Positions 9,103 to 17,923 of a stretch of DNA of 64,000 bases are shown one piece after another. A program made the translations under genes and the position numbers. The notes beneath the pieces were generated by a model. That model was not told the DNA's origin. It saw nothing but the letters and a program-made list of their open reading frames with translations, and made no database searches. How positions within the stretch are numbered: position 1 is the first letter of the stretch; the number at the start of each line of letters is the position of its first letter. This stretch comes from Roseinatronobacter alkalisoli (GTDB taxonomy: Bacteria > Pseudomonadota > Alphaproteobacteria > Rhodobacterales > Rhodobacteraceae): contig NZ_JAQZSM010000016.1 in assembly GCF_028745735.1 (NCBI RefSeq), forward strand, positions 38,502 to 102,501, given 5' to 3'.

Positions 9103-10314
9103 TCAGGCCAGTGCCTTGTTCAGGTATTCATCAACCTTTTCCAGATAGCCCATGGTGGTCAGCCATTTCTGGTCAGGTCCGACCAGAAGCGCCAGATCTT
9201 TGGTCATGAACCCGTCTTCGACAGTCTGGACAGTCACCTTTTCCAGCGTTTCAGCGAATTTCAGCAGCTCTGCATTGTCATCCAGCTTGGCGCGGTGCTT
9301 CAGGCCGCCGGTCCATGCAAAGATCGACGCGATGGAGTTGGTCGAGGTTTCCTTGCCCGCCTGATGCTGGCGGTAATGGCGGGTGACTGTGCCATGCGCG
9401 GCCTCTGCCTCGACGATCTGGCCATCGGGGGTCATCAGCTGGCTGGTCATCAGGCCAAGGCTGCCAAAGCCCTGCGCAACCGTGTCGGACTGCACATCGC
9501 CATCATAGTTCTTGCAGGCCCAGACATAGCCGCCCGACCATTTCATCGCGCAGGCCACCATGTCATCGATCAGACGGTGTTCATAGGTGATGCCCGCTGC
9601 CTTGAACTTGTCGGCAAATTCGGCCTCGAATACTTCCTGGAACAGGTCTTTGAAGCGCCCGTCATAGGCCTTCAGAATGGTGTTCTTGGTGGACAGATAG
9701 ACCGGCCAGCCGCGCGCCAGGCCATAGTTCATGGACGCCCGCGCGAAATCGCGGATCGAATCGTCAAGGTTGTACATCGCCATGGTGACACCGGCACCGG
9801 GGGCCTGGAACACTTCATGTTCGATGGTTTCGCCGTCATCGCCCACGAATTTGATCGTCAGCTTGCCCGCGCCCGGAAAGCGGAAATCGGTCGCGCGATA
9901 CTGGTCGCCGAATGCGTGGCGGCCCACGACGATGGGCTGTGTCCAGCCGGGAACAAGGCGCGGTACATTGCGGCAGATGATCGGTTCGCGGAAAATGACG
10001 CCGCCCAGAATGTTGCGGATGGTGCCGTTGGGCGAACGATACATGCGCTTCAGACCGAATTCTTCGACGCGGTCTTCATCGGGGGTGATGGTCGCGCATT
10101 TGACGCCTACACCATATTGCTTGATGGCATTGGCGGCATCAACGGTGATCTGGTCGTCGGTGCGGTCGCGTTCTTCAATGCCCAGGTCGTAATATTTCAG
10201 GTCAATATCCAGATAGGGCAGGATCAGTTTCTTCTTGATGAAATCCCAGATGATCCGGGTCATTTCATCGCCGTCAAGTTCCACGACCGGGTTTGCTACC
10301 TTGATCTTGCTCAT
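9103..10314 (-). CDS. icd: NADP-dependent isocitrate dehydrogenase
   Basis: 403 residues from '[20 protein letters not shown]', with a GAGGATC ribosome binding site upstream. The sequence is the mitochondrial/alphaproteobacterial type II homodimeric form: '[19 protein letters not shown]', '[12 protein letters not shown]', '[20 protein letters not shown]' and '[14 protein letters not shown]'. It differs from the phosphorylation-regulated E. coli enzyme. It makes 2-oxoglutarate and NADPH in the TCA cycle. It is monocistronic, ending at the hairpin near 9060. Confidence 0.97.
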   Translation of the reverse strand: MSKIKVANPVVELDGDEMTRIIWDFIKKKLILPYLDIDLKYYDLGIEERDRTDDQITVDAANAIKQYGVGVKCATITPDEDRVEEFGLKRMYRSPNGTIRNILGGVIFREPIICRNVPRLVPGWTQPIVVGRHAFGDQYRATDFRFPGAGKLTIKFVGDDGETIEHEVFQAPGAGVTMAMYNLDDSIRDFARASMNYGLARGWPVYLSTKNTILKAYDGRFKDLFQEVFEAEFADKFKAAGITYEHRLIDDMVACAMKWSGGYVWACKNYDGDVQSDTVAQGFGSLGLMTSQLMTPDGQIVEAEAAHGTVTRHYRQHQAGKETSTNSIASIFAWTGGLKHRAKLDDNAELLKFAETLEKVTVQTVEDGFMTKDLALLVGPDQKWLTTMGYLEKVDEYLNKALA

Positions 10315-10474
10315 GTGATCCTCGCCTTTTTGGAATGAGTCGATTTGCGCCCTCATACCCTATTCATTGCGGGATGCAAAGTACTGTATGCCGTTGTATA
10401 CGAAAAATATGCGGGGCTGTACTGCCCAGCCGGTGCGGCCTGTTACGCAATACGACGCGGCAGGCGCAGTCCGT

Positions 10475-11134
10475 TCAGCGGGTGCTTTCTGTCAGCCGGT
10501 GTGCAACATAGCTGGAAACCGTGTTCAGCATGGGCTGCATATGGGTTTCTTCGTCCTTGAAGAAATGGTCCGCGCCCTCGATTTCGGAATGCGTGATCGT
10601 GATGCCACGCTGTTCCTGCAGTTTGGATACCAGTGTGCGGGTGTCGCGCGGCGGCGCTACGCGGTCGGCGCTGCCATTGATAATCAACCCGGATGCCGGG
10701 CAGGGGGCGAGAAAGCTGAAATCATAAAGATTCGCCGGCGGGGCCACCGAAACGAAACCGGTAATATCGGGGCGGCGCATCAGAAGCTGCATGCCGATCC
10801 ATGCGCCAAAGCTGAACCCCGCAACCCAGCAATGGCGCACATTATGCGACAGGGCCTGCATGTAATCGAGCGCGGCAGCGGCATCGGACAATTCGCCCAC
10901 GCCCTGATCATATTCGCCCTGCGACCGGCCGACGCCGCGGAAATTGAACCGCATCACCGAAAAGCCCATCTTGTGAAAGGCGTAATGCAGGTTGTAGACA
11001 ACCTTGTTGTTCATGGTGCCGCCGAATTGTGGATGCGGGTGCAACACAATGGCAATCGGGGCGTCACGGTTGGGCTGCGGGTGATAGCGGCCTTCAAGGC
11101 GGCCTTCAGGGCCGGGGAAAATGATCTCGGGCAT
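10475..11134 (-). CDS. Alpha/beta hydrolase (YcjY/Dlh-like serine hydrolase)
   Basis: 219 residues from 'MPEIIFPGPEGRLEGRY'. A complete candidate triad is visible: Ser108 in GFSFG, Asp157 in 'GSADR' and His190 in 'GADHFF'. 'LHPHPQFGGTMNNKVV' is typical of the alphaproteobacterial group often annotated as alpha/beta hydrolase or CocE/NonD-like; no substrate is established. It is transcribed away from iscR, sharing the 304-base intergenic region that holds the iron control element. Confidence 0.85.
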   Translation of the reverse strand: MPEIIFPGPEGRLEGRYHPQPNRDAPIAIVLHPHPQFGGTMNNKVVYNLHYAFHKMGFSVMRFNFRGVGRSQGEYDQGVGELSDAAAALDYMQALSHNVRHCWVAGFSFGAWIGMQLLMRRPDITGFVSVAPPANLYDFSFLAPCPASGLIINGSADRVAPPRDTRTLVSKLQEQRGITITHSEIEGADHFFKDEETHMQPMLNTVSSYVAHRLTESTR

Positions 11135-11237
11135 GGGCTTACCTGTCGGGATTATGTGGCATCGGCGCGGCAACGGAAAATAGTAGGTCAGGGATGTACA
11201 GCGGCTGCATGTATTCTTGACTCTTTCCTATGGTATA

Positions 11238-11254
11238 TTTAGAAGAATTCTAAA
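11238..11254. promoter_or_regulatory. Iron control element (Irr box) upstream of iscR–suf
   Basis: TTTAGAA-GAA-TTCTAAA is a perfect 7-3-7 palindrome. It equals the established ICE consensus TTTAGAANNNTTCTAAA bound by the haem-responsive regulator Irr in alphaproteobacteria. A candidate -35, TTGACT, lies at 11217-11222. At usual spacing the -10 would overlap the palindrome, so Irr would be expected to block the iscR promoter. It sits 184 bases before the iscR ATG. Confidence 0.85.
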
Positions 11255-11438
11255 TCATCCGTTGTCGGCGGGATTTTGCCAGCTGTTTGGCCGCATAGAC
11301 TTAGGCGCGTGGCCTGCCCGCGTCAACCTTTAAGCTGGTGCTGCGGCGCAATGACGGGCTATGAAACTCTGTCGGCGGTGCTGCGGGTATGATTGCGACA
11401 GGGCTGCGGTTTGAGGACAGAATTCGGGGGACAGGGGA

Positions 11439-11897
11439 ATGAAGCTTTCCACCAAGGGGCGGTATGCCATGGTTGCGCTGATAGATCTGGCACTTGCGCC
11501 AGAGGGAAAGCTGATTTCCCTGAATGAGATTTCAGTGCGTCAAAGCGTGTCGCTGGCCTATCTGGAGCAGCTTTTCGTGAAGCTGCGCCGCGCGGGGCTG
11601 GTCGAATCAGTACGCGGCCCCGGGGGCGGGTACCGCCTGGCGCGCGGGGCGGACAGTATCCGCGTGTCCGAAGTGCTGGAAGCGGTGGATGAAACCGTCA
11701 GCGCCATGCATTCCGGCGCGGGCGCATCCGGCGGGGTGTCGGGGTCGCGGGCGCAATCGCTGACCAACCGCTTGTGGGAGGGGTTGTCGGCACATGTCTA
11801 TGTTTTCCTTCATCAGACCCGGCTGTCGGATGTTGCGGGTAACAGCCTGACCCCTTGTCCGGCAGTTCCAACATTATTCGAGGTCGTGGATGAATAG
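11439..11897 (+). CDS. iscR: Rrf2-family regulator IscR, single-cysteine type
   Basis: 152 residues. The N-terminal winged helix 'MKLSTKGRYAMVALIDLAL...' with 'SLAYLEQLFVKLRRAGLVESVRGPGGGYRLAR' is diagnostic of IscR. The usual three-cysteine cluster site near 92-104 is absent: that stretch reads 'HSGAGASGGVSGSRAQS', and the only cysteine is Cys140. An IscR of this kind with unusual cluster ligation is known from Rhodobacter sphaeroides. It heads the suf operon and is itself probably under Irr control through the ICE upstream. Confidence 0.95.
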   Translation: MKLSTKGRYAMVALIDLALAPEGKLISLNEISVRQSVSLAYLEQLFVKLRRAGLVESVRGPGGGYRLARGADSIRVSEVLEAVDETVSAMHSGAGASGGVSGSRAQSLTNRLWEGLSAHVYVFLHQTRLSDVAGNSLTPCPAVPTLFEVVDE

Positions 11898-11900
11898 ATA

Positions 11901-11957
11901 GGGGCGCTGCCCCGTCACCTGCGGTGACTCCCCGGGATATTTGGGCCAGACTGAAAT
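11901..11957 (+). repeat. R1 element copy B, between iscR and the cysteine desulfurase
   Basis: GGGGCGCTGCCCC hairpin at 11901-11913, a second GTCACC/GGTGAC hairpin at 11914-11928, then CCCCGG and the tail GGATATTT-GGG-CCAGACTGAAAT (11935-11957). It starts three bases after the iscR stop, in sense orientation. It could reduce or tune read-through from iscR into the suf genes. Confidence 0.8.
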
Positions 11958-11968
11958 ACTAAGGAACC

Positions 11969-13018
11969 ATGATGCGCCGTGTCTATCTGGATTATAATGC
12001 CACCACGCCGTTGCGGCCGGAGGCGCGCGCGGCGATGGTTGCGGCGATGGATGTCACGGGAAACCCGTCTTCGGTGCATGCGGAGGGGCGGCGCGCCCGC
12101 GCGTTGATCGAGAAGGCGCGTGCGCAGGTCGCAGCGGCACTGGGGGCAGAGGGGGCCGAGATTGTCTTCACTTCCGGGGCGACAGAGGCTGCGGCGCTGG
12201 CGCTTGGGGGCCGCGGATTGTCGGGCGCCATGATCGAGCATGAGGCAGTGCGCGCCTGGAGTGATGACGCGCTGGAGGTGGACGCGCAGGGGCATGTGTA
12301 CCCATCCGCGCCGGAGCGCGCGACATTACAGCTGGCGAATTCGGAAACCGGTATCGTTCAGGACCTGCCTGCGGGGTTGGCGGTCAGCGATCTGACACAG
12401 GGGTTTGGCAAGCTGCCCTTCGCGTTCAACTGGCTGAATGTGCAGATGGGGCTGGTTTCGGCGCATAAGCTGGGCGGGCCGAAAGGCATTGGCGCGCTGG
12501 TCATGGCCCCGGGGACAGAACTGGCCGCGCAGTTGAAGGGCGGGGGCCAGGAAATGGGCCGCCGTGCGGGTACAGAGAATGTCATCGGCATAGCAGGTTT
12601 CGGCGCAGCGGCGGAAGCAGCGTCACGCGATCTTGCCAATGGGGTCTGGAAAGATGTATCTGTAATTAGAAATATTCTAGAAGAGGCTCTGGACAGTGCT
12701 GCAAGCAAGACTATTTTAGTCGGGAAAGATGTGCCACGTTTGCCCAACACGCTTTGCCTGGCGACACCGGGCTGGAAGGGCGAATTGCAGGTGATGCAGA
12801 TGGACCTTGCCGGGTTCGCTATTTCCGCAGGGTCCGCCTGTTCATCGGGTAAGCTGCGGGCATCGGCGGTGCTGCAGGCGATGGGGTATGACGCGGCCAC
12901 TGCGGCGGGGGCGATTCGTGTGTCGCTGGGGCCGGATGTGACGGAAGAGGATGTGCTGCGCTTTGCTGAGGCATGGCTGAAGGACTACCGCCGCGTTGCT
13001 GCAAGGGGCGCGGCCTGA
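11969..13018 (+). CDS. Cysteine desulfurase, IscS/NifS-like (aminotransferase class V)
   Basis: 349 residues, shorter than the roughly 400 usual for IscS. The PLP lysine is Lys167 in 'SAHKLGGPKG' and the catalytic cysteine is Cys291 in 'SAGSACSSGK' on the flexible loop, so it appears active. It would supply sulfane sulfur for Fe-S assembly. It is the first of two desulfurases in this operon (SufS is the second). Residues 231-254 are encoded by unusually AT-rich codons (AGA, CTA, TTA), and an ICE-like palindrome lies inside them. The start may be 11969 or the adjacent ATG at 11972. Confidence 0.92.
   Translation: MMRRVYLDYNATTPLRPEARAAMVAAMDVTGNPSSVHAEGRRARALIEKARAQVAAALGAEGAEIVFTSGATEAAALALGGRGLSGAMIEHEAVRAWSDDALEVDAQGHVYPSAPERATLQLANSETGIVQDLPAGLAVSDLTQGFGKLPFAFNWLNVQMGLVSAHKLGGPKGIGALVMAPGTELAAQLKGGGQEMGRRAGTENVIGIAGFGAAAEAASRDLANGVWKDVSVIRNILEEALDSAASKTILVGKDVPRLPNTLCLATPGWKGELQVMQMDLAGFAISAGSACSSGKLRASAVLQAMGYDAATAAGAIRVSLGPDVTEEDVLRFAEAWLKDYRRVAARGAA
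12665..12681. promoter_or_regulatory. Intragenic ICE-like palindrome in the desulfurase gene
   Basis: ATTAGAA-ATA-TTCTAGA matches the ICE consensus at 12 of its 14 specified positions. It lies within a patch of rare AT-rich codons in an otherwise GC-rich gene. Its function is unproven, and chance is possible. Confidence 0.35.
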
Positions 13019-13065
13019 ATTGAGAGAGCGCCGCCCGCGGGGCTGGCGCGAAGAAGGGAAAAGAC

Positions 13066-14577
13066 ATGGTTGCATTGGATGAAACCCAGCTGCGCGAAGG
13101 TGTGGACCGCGAGACTGTCGAAACCGTGCAGTCGATGGCGGGCACATATAAGCATGGCTGGGAAACCGATATCGAGATGGAATTCGCCCCCAAAGGGCTG
13201 AATGAGGATATCGTGCGCCTGATTTCGGAAAAGAACAAGGAGCCGGAATGGCTGCTGGAATGGCGGCTGGAGGCCTATCGGCGTTGGCTGACCATGGAAT
13301 CCCCCGATTGGGCGATGCTGAAGATTCCGGAGATCGACTATCAGGAGCAGTATTATTACGCGAAACCGAAATCCATGGTTGAAAAGCCGAAATCCCTAGA
13401 TGATGTGGATCCCAAGCTGCTGGAAACCTATGCGAAACTGGGCATTCCGCTGAAGGAGCAGATGATCCTTGCGGGTGTCGAGGGCGCGGATGAGGGCCGC
13501 AAGGTGGCCGTCGATGCGGTGTTTGATTCCGTGTCCCTTGGCACCACCTTCAAGGACGAGCTGAAGAAGGCGGGCGTCATCTTCTGTTCCATCTCGGAAG
13601 CGGTGCAGGACCATCCCGATCTGGTGAAGAAATATCTTGGGTCTGTCGTGCCGCAGAATGACAATTACTTTGCCGCGCTGAATTCGGCCGTGTTTTCCGA
13701 TGGCAGCTTTGTCTATATCCCTGCCGGTGTGAAATGCCCGATGGAATTGTCGACCTATTTCCGCATCAATGCCGAAAATACCGGCCAGTTTGAACGCACA
13801 TTGATTGTGGCGGAAAAAGGGGCTTCTGTCAGCTATCTTGAAGGGTGTACTGCGCCCAAGCGGGACACGACGCAGTTGCATGCCGCCGTGGTTGAAATTG
13901 TCATTCTGGAAGATGCAGATGTCAAATATTCGACAGTGCAGAACTGGTTTCCCGGTGATGAAAACGGCAAGGGCGGGATCTACAACTTCGTCACCAAACG
14001 CGCCGATTGCCGTGAGGACCGCGCCAAAGTGATGTGGACGCAGGTGGAAACGGGTTCGGCCATCACATGGAAATACCCGTCCTGCATTCTGCGCGGGGAT
14101 GACACGCAGGGTGAGTTTTATTCGATCGCCATCGCCAATAACTGGCAACAGGCCGACACCGGCACGAAAATGGTGCATCTGGGTAAGAATTCACGCTCAC
14201 GTATCGTGTCGAAGGGGATTTCGGCAGGCCATGCGCAGAATACCTATCGGGGCCTTGTATCGATGCACCCGAAAGCGACGAATTCGCGCAATTACACGCA
14301 ATGCGACAGCCTGCTGATCGGCGACAAATGCGGCGCGCATACGGTGCCTTATATCGAAGTGCGCAATGCATCGAGTCGGGTAGAGCATGAAGCGACAACC
14401 TCCAAGGTGGATGACGACCAGCTGTTCTATTGCCGCCAACGCGGGATGGATGAGGAAGAGGCGGTCGCGCTGGTTGTGAACGGGTTCTGCAAGGAGGTGT
14501 TGCAGGAACTGCCGATGGAATTCGCCATGGAAGCGCAGGCGCTGGTTGCGATCTCGCTGGAAGGGTCAGTGGGCTAA
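13066..14577 (+). CDS. sufB: Fe-S cluster assembly scaffold protein SufB
   Basis: 503 residues, standard for SufB. Conserved blocks include '[16 protein letters not shown]', '[23 protein letters not shown]', '[20 protein letters not shown]' and '[21 protein letters not shown]', and the C-terminal beta-helix end '[22 protein letters not shown]'. SufB pairs with SufD and the SufC ATPase to build clusters in the cytoplasm. It follows the desulfurase by 47 bases. Confidence 0.98.
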   Translation: MVALDETQLREGVDRETVETVQSMAGTYKHGWETDIEMEFAPKGLNEDIVRLISEKNKEPEWLLEWRLEAYRRWLTMESPDWAMLKIPEIDYQEQYYYAKPKSMVEKPKSLDDVDPKLLETYAKLGIPLKEQMILAGVEGADEGRKVAVDAVFDSVSLGTTFKDELKKAGVIFCSISEAVQDHPDLVKKYLGSVVPQNDNYFAALNSAVFSDGSFVYIPAGVKCPMELSTYFRINAENTGQFERTLIVAEKGASVSYLEGCTAPKRDTTQLHAAVVEIVILEDADVKYSTVQNWFPGDENGKGGIYNFVTKRADCREDRAKVMWTQVETGSAITWKYPSCILRGDDTQGEFYSIAIANNWQQADTGTKMVHLGKNSRSRIVSKGISAGHAQNTYRGLVSMHPKATNSRNYTQCDSLLIGDKCGAHTVPYIEVRNASSRVEHEATTSKVDDDQLFYCRQRGMDEEEAVALVVNGFCKEVLQELPMEFAMEAQALVAISLEGSVG

Positions 14578-14623
14578 AGCCCAGAGGAATATGGCGCGCA
14601 GCGCCTGAGGTAAGGAAAAGAAT

Positions 14624-15382
14624 ATGCTGGAAATCAATAACCTGCACGCGGAACTTGAAGACGATTCCGAGGTGAAGATCCTCAAGGGTCTGTCGCTGAC
14701 CATCAACCCCGGAGAGGTGCATGCCATCATGGGGCCGAACGGGTCGGGCAAGTCCACCCTGTCCTATGTCCTGTCGGGCCGTGATGGTTATGAAGTCACC
14801 CAAGGCGGCGCCACGCTGGAAGGGGCTGATCTGCTGGAGATGGAGCCAGAGGAACGTGCGGCCGCTGGCCTGTTTCTGGCGTTCCAGTATCCGGTTGAAA
14901 TTCCGGGTGTTGGCAACATGACCTTTTTGCGCACGGCGGTAAACGCGCAGCGCAAGGCGCGTGGCGAAGAAGAACTGTCAGCCGGTGAGTTCCTGAAAAT
15001 CATCCGCGCGAAAGCCAAGGAATTGCAGATCGATGCGGATATGCTGAAACGCCCGGTCAATGTGGGCTTTTCGGGTGGCGAGAAGAAGCGCAACGAAATC
15101 CTGCAAATGGCGATGCTGGAACCCAAGATGTGCATTCTGGACGAAACCGATTCCGGTCTGGATGTGGATGCGATGAAACTAGTCAGCGACGGCGTGAACG
15201 CGCTGCGCGATGCGGGCCGGTCCTTTCTGGTCATCACCCATTACCAGCGCCTGCTGAACCATATCAAACCCGATTTTGTCCATATCATGAGTGAGGGGCG
15301 CATCATCAAGTCGGGCGGCCCCGAACTGGCGCTGGAAGTCGAAGAGAACGGCTATGCAGACCTGATGGCGGAGGCAAGCTGA
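14624..15382 (+). CDS. sufC: Fe-S cluster assembly ATPase SufC
   Basis: 252 residues. Walker A is GPNGSGKST near 37-45, the signature is 'NVGFSGGEKKRNEIL', and Walker B/D-loop is 'CILDETDSGLDVDAMK'. These are the SufC variants of ABC ATPase motifs. It energises conformational change in the SufBCD scaffold. A good AAGGAAAAG ribosome binding site precedes the start. The stop overlaps the sufD start. Confidence 0.98.
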   Translation: MLEINNLHAELEDDSEVKILKGLSLTINPGEVHAIMGPNGSGKSTLSYVLSGRDGYEVTQGGATLEGADLLEMEPEERAAAGLFLAFQYPVEIPGVGNMTFLRTAVNAQRKARGEEELSAGEFLKIIRAKAKELQIDADMLKRPVNVGFSGGEKKRNEILQMAMLEPKMCILDETDSGLDVDAMKLVSDGVNALRDAGRSFLVITHYQRLLNHIKPDFVHIMSEGRIIKSGGPELALEVEENGYADLMAEAS

Positions 15383-16680
15383 TGATGCCGCGGGCGAAGC
15401 TGAAAGCGCAGAAACGCGATGCCGCGCAGGCCCGTCTTGCGGCGCTGTCGTTGCCGCAGGGCGGGGGCTGGGTAACCCGCGCCCGCACAGCGGCAAGGGC
15501 GCGGCTGCTGGATATGGGGCTGCCGGTCAAGCGCGATGAATACTGGCGCTACACTGATCCGCGTGATCTGACATCTGATCAGTTTGCCGCGGCCAAAGTG
15601 CTGAAAATCACCGATGAAGAACCTGCGTTTTCCGCGGTGGACCGTGTGAAACTGGTCTTCGTGGATGGTGTGTTTGATGCGCTCGCGTCGGATGATCCCG
15701 CGCTGGCCGGTGTGGAAATCAGCCTGTTGCTGGATGTGGCGAACACAGACCTGCATTGGGCGCAGGACATATATGGCAAGCTGGAAGCGCGCGGGCAATT
15801 GCCTGTAGAACGCCCGCTGGCCGCGTTCAACACCGCCTTTGCACAGCAAGGTGTCCTGATCCGCGCGACAGCCAAGGCCGCGAAGCCGGTCGCGCTGGTC
15901 TATCTGCGCAGCCACGAGCATGCCGATGCCATCATGCATCATATTGTGCGTGTCGAGCAGGGGGCGGAACTGACATTGCTGGAAAACGGGCCGGTTGCAG
16001 CGCGTTTCAATCAGGTGATCGAAGCCGAAATCGGCGCAGGCGGTACGCTGCATCATGTGCGCACGCAAGGGCGCGATCATGACCGCGCAGGCAGTGCGCA
16101 TCTGTTCGCGCAACTGGGGCAAGGAGCGCAGCTGAAATCCTTTACCCTGACTGCGAATGGTCGGCTGGTGCGCAATGAAGCCATGATCTGGCTGGATGGG
16201 CAGGGCGGCTCTGCGCATATTGCGGGCGCGACTGTGGGCGATGGTGCGTTTCACCATGATGACACAGTGTTTGTCACCCATGGCGCGCAGGGGGGCGAAA
16301 GCCGTCAGGTTTTCAAGAAAGTGCTGCGCAACGGCGCTGTGGGTGTGTTTCAGGGCAAGATTCTGGTCGAACAGGCCGCCCAGCAGACCGACGGCTACCA
16401 GATCAGCCAGGCGTTGTTGCTGGATGAAAATGCCCAGTTTCTGGCCAAGCCGGAACTGGAAATCTATGCTGATGATGTGAAATGCAGCCATGGGTCCACA
16501 TCGGGCGAAATTGATCCCGCGCAGCTATTCTATCTGCGTGCACGCGGGGTGCCCGAAGCAAAGGCAAAGATGCTGCTGGTGCTGGCCTTTCTGGCCGAAG
16601 CGCTGGACGAAATAGCCGATCCCGATCTGGCCGAGGATTTACGCGGGCGCATGGAAAGCTGGCTGCAGCGCCATTCCTGA
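15382..16680 (+). CDS. sufD: Fe-S cluster assembly protein SufD
   Basis: 432 residues. The beta-helix core and the C-terminal signature 'DDVKCSHGSTSGEIDPAQLFYLRARGVPEAKAK' are typical of SufD. The first ATG overlaps the sufC stop; a second ATG follows immediately. It partners SufB in the SufB-C2-D complex and is needed for iron acquisition. Copy C of the R1 element begins about 28 bases downstream. Confidence 0.97.
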   Translation: MMPRAKLKAQKRDAAQARLAALSLPQGGGWVTRARTAARARLLDMGLPVKRDEYWRYTDPRDLTSDQFAAAKVLKITDEEPAFSAVDRVKLVFVDGVFDALASDDPALAGVEISLLLDVANTDLHWAQDIYGKLEARGQLPVERPLAAFNTAFAQQGVLIRATAKAAKPVALVYLRSHEHADAIMHHIVRVEQGAELTLLENGPVAARFNQVIEAEIGAGGTLHHVRTQGRDHDRAGSAHLFAQLGQGAQLKSFTLTANGRLVRNEAMIWLDGQGGSAHIAGATVGDGAFHHDDTVFVTHGAQGGESRQVFKKVLRNGAVGVFQGKILVEQAAQQTDGYQISQALLLDENAQFLAKPELEIYADDVKCSHGSTSGEIDPAQLFYLRARGVPEAKAKMLLVLAFLAEALDEIADPDLAEDLRGRMESWLQRHS

Positions 16681-16707
16681 ACCGGGATGTCGCGCCGGTG
16701 CTGCGGG

Positions 16708-16780
16708 TGGGGGGCGCTGCCCCCCAGTCACGGCCCTAGCGGGCCGCGCCCACCCCCCGGGATATTTTGACCAGAATGAA
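16708..16780 (+). repeat. R1 element copy C, 3' of sufD
   Basis: The 8-bp stem TGGGGGGC / GCCCCCCA (16708-16726) is followed by a CGGCCC/GGGCCG hairpin, CCCCCCGG and the tail GGATATTT-TGA-CCAGAATGAA (16759-16780). It lies in sense orientation within the suf operon, between sufD and the first Yip1-like gene. Confidence 0.8.
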
Positions 16781-16794
16781 TATATGTCGCAAAG

Positions 16795-17316
16795 ATGGAT
16801 GGCGCGATGTCCCTGACGCTGAATATTGCACGAAGCTACCGTGATCCGGCGCAGGTTGTGCGGGGTCTGCTGGGGCAGGGGGTGCGTGAACCACAGGTGC
16901 TGTTTTTCAATCTTCTGTCCTGCGGTCTGATTTTCGTAGCGCAATGGCCACGCTTGTCGCGGGACGCAACGCTTGACCCGTCGGTGACGTTCGAGCAGCG
17001 CATGGGTGGGGCGCTTTTTGCTGTCATGTTCCTGTTGCCGCTGATTCTGTATGCATTGGCCTGGGCGTTGCAGGGCGGGTTGCGGCTGGCGCGCATGCCG
17101 GTGCCTGGACTTTGGGCGCGGTTGGCGCTGTTCTGGGCATTGCTGGCGGTGACGCCGCTGATGCTGGTACAGGGGGGGCTGTCGGCCTTGCTGGGACCAG
17201 TTGGCGCAGTGCAGGCTTTCGGGTTTGTCGTGGCGGGCGCTTTCATCTACATACTGGGTTTCGGGGTAAGGGCGGCGATCAGGCTTGTGCAGGATGGCCA
17301 CGGGACGCCCCGATGA
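16795..17316 (+). CDS. Yip1-domain-like integral membrane protein (first of pair)
   Basis: 173 residues from ATG 16795; the alternative 'MSLTLNIARSYRDPAQVV' start at 16807 is equally plausible. After a short amphipathic start it has about four hydrophobic segments ('VLFFNLLSCGLIFVA', 'ALFAVMFLLPLILYALAWAL', 'WARLALFWALLAVTPLMLV', 'AFGFVVAGAFIYILGF'). Genes of this kind sit between sufD and sufS in many Rhodobacterales. The role is unknown; a link to Fe-S assembly is inferred only from position. Confidence 0.75.
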   Translation: MDGAMSLTLNIARSYRDPAQVVRGLLGQGVREPQVLFFNLLSCGLIFVAQWPRLSRDATLDPSVTFEQRMGGALFAVMFLLPLILYALAWALQGGLRLARMPVPGLWARLALFWALLAVTPLMLVQGGLSALLGPVGAVQAFGFVVAGAFIYILGFGVRAAIRLVQDGHGTPR

Positions 17317-17341
17317 TGGCAAGCACGAAGGGACACCCGTC

Positions 17342-17923
17342 ATGCAGTTGAATATTGCCGCTGTCAGCGCCCTTGTGCGGCTGACACTGACCCGCCCGCG
17401 CGAGGCTGCCGCACGGCTGATTGCGCTGGATGTGCCGGATGATGCGCGGTGGCTGGGATTTGTCATCGTTGTCGTGCTGAGTGTGTTTCTGGGGCAGGTA
17501 TCCGTCCTGCTGATGGAAGACGGCGAAGCGATGATGGGTGGCGGGCTGCTGTTCATGGCCATGTTCCAGACGTCTGTTCTGCTGGGGATGGTGGTTGCGG
17601 TGCAGGGCGTCGGGCGCGCACTGGGAGGCAAGGGCAGTTTTCCTGACACCTTGCTGTTACTGGCCTGGCTGCAGTTCGTCATGCTTGTGCTGCAGTTTGT
17701 CCAGATTGCTGCGCTGATCCTGATCCCGCCGCTGTTTGGCATGATTACGCTGCTCGCGCTGGCGGTGTTTCTGTGGCTGCTGACGAATTTCGTACTGGTG
17801 CTGCATGGGTTCACATCGGGGCTGAAGGTCTTTGTGGGGATCATCTTTTCGTTTTTCGGGGTGGCGATGGCGCTGGCGTTCCTGCTGGTCTTGCTGGGTT
17901 TTGGCCCCGAGGGGGCAATGTGA
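17342..17923 (+). CDS. Yip1-domain-like integral membrane protein (second of pair)
   Basis: 193 residues from 'MQLNIAAVSALVRLTLTRPREAAARLIAL', with an AAGGGA ribosome binding site. It has about five hydrophobic segments. Its opening (LNIA...R.P...R.L) resembles that of the previous protein, which suggests an old tandem duplication. The stop overlaps the sufS start (ATG at 17923), so the two are translationally coupled. The function is not established. Confidence 0.8.
   Translation: MQLNIAAVSALVRLTLTRPREAAARLIALDVPDDARWLGFVIVVVLSVFLGQVSVLLMEDGEAMMGGGLLFMAMFQTSVLLGMVVAVQGVGRALGGKGSFPDTLLLLAWLQFVMLVLQFVQIAALILIPPLFGMITLLALAVFLWLLTNFVLVLHGFTSGLKVFVGIIFSFFGVAMALAFLLVLLGFGPEGAM

Noticed and set aside
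8734..10338. 534-codon plus-strand frame
   Set aside because: It is antisense to the M48 gene and icd; the composition is typical of a shadow frame and it has no ribosome binding site.
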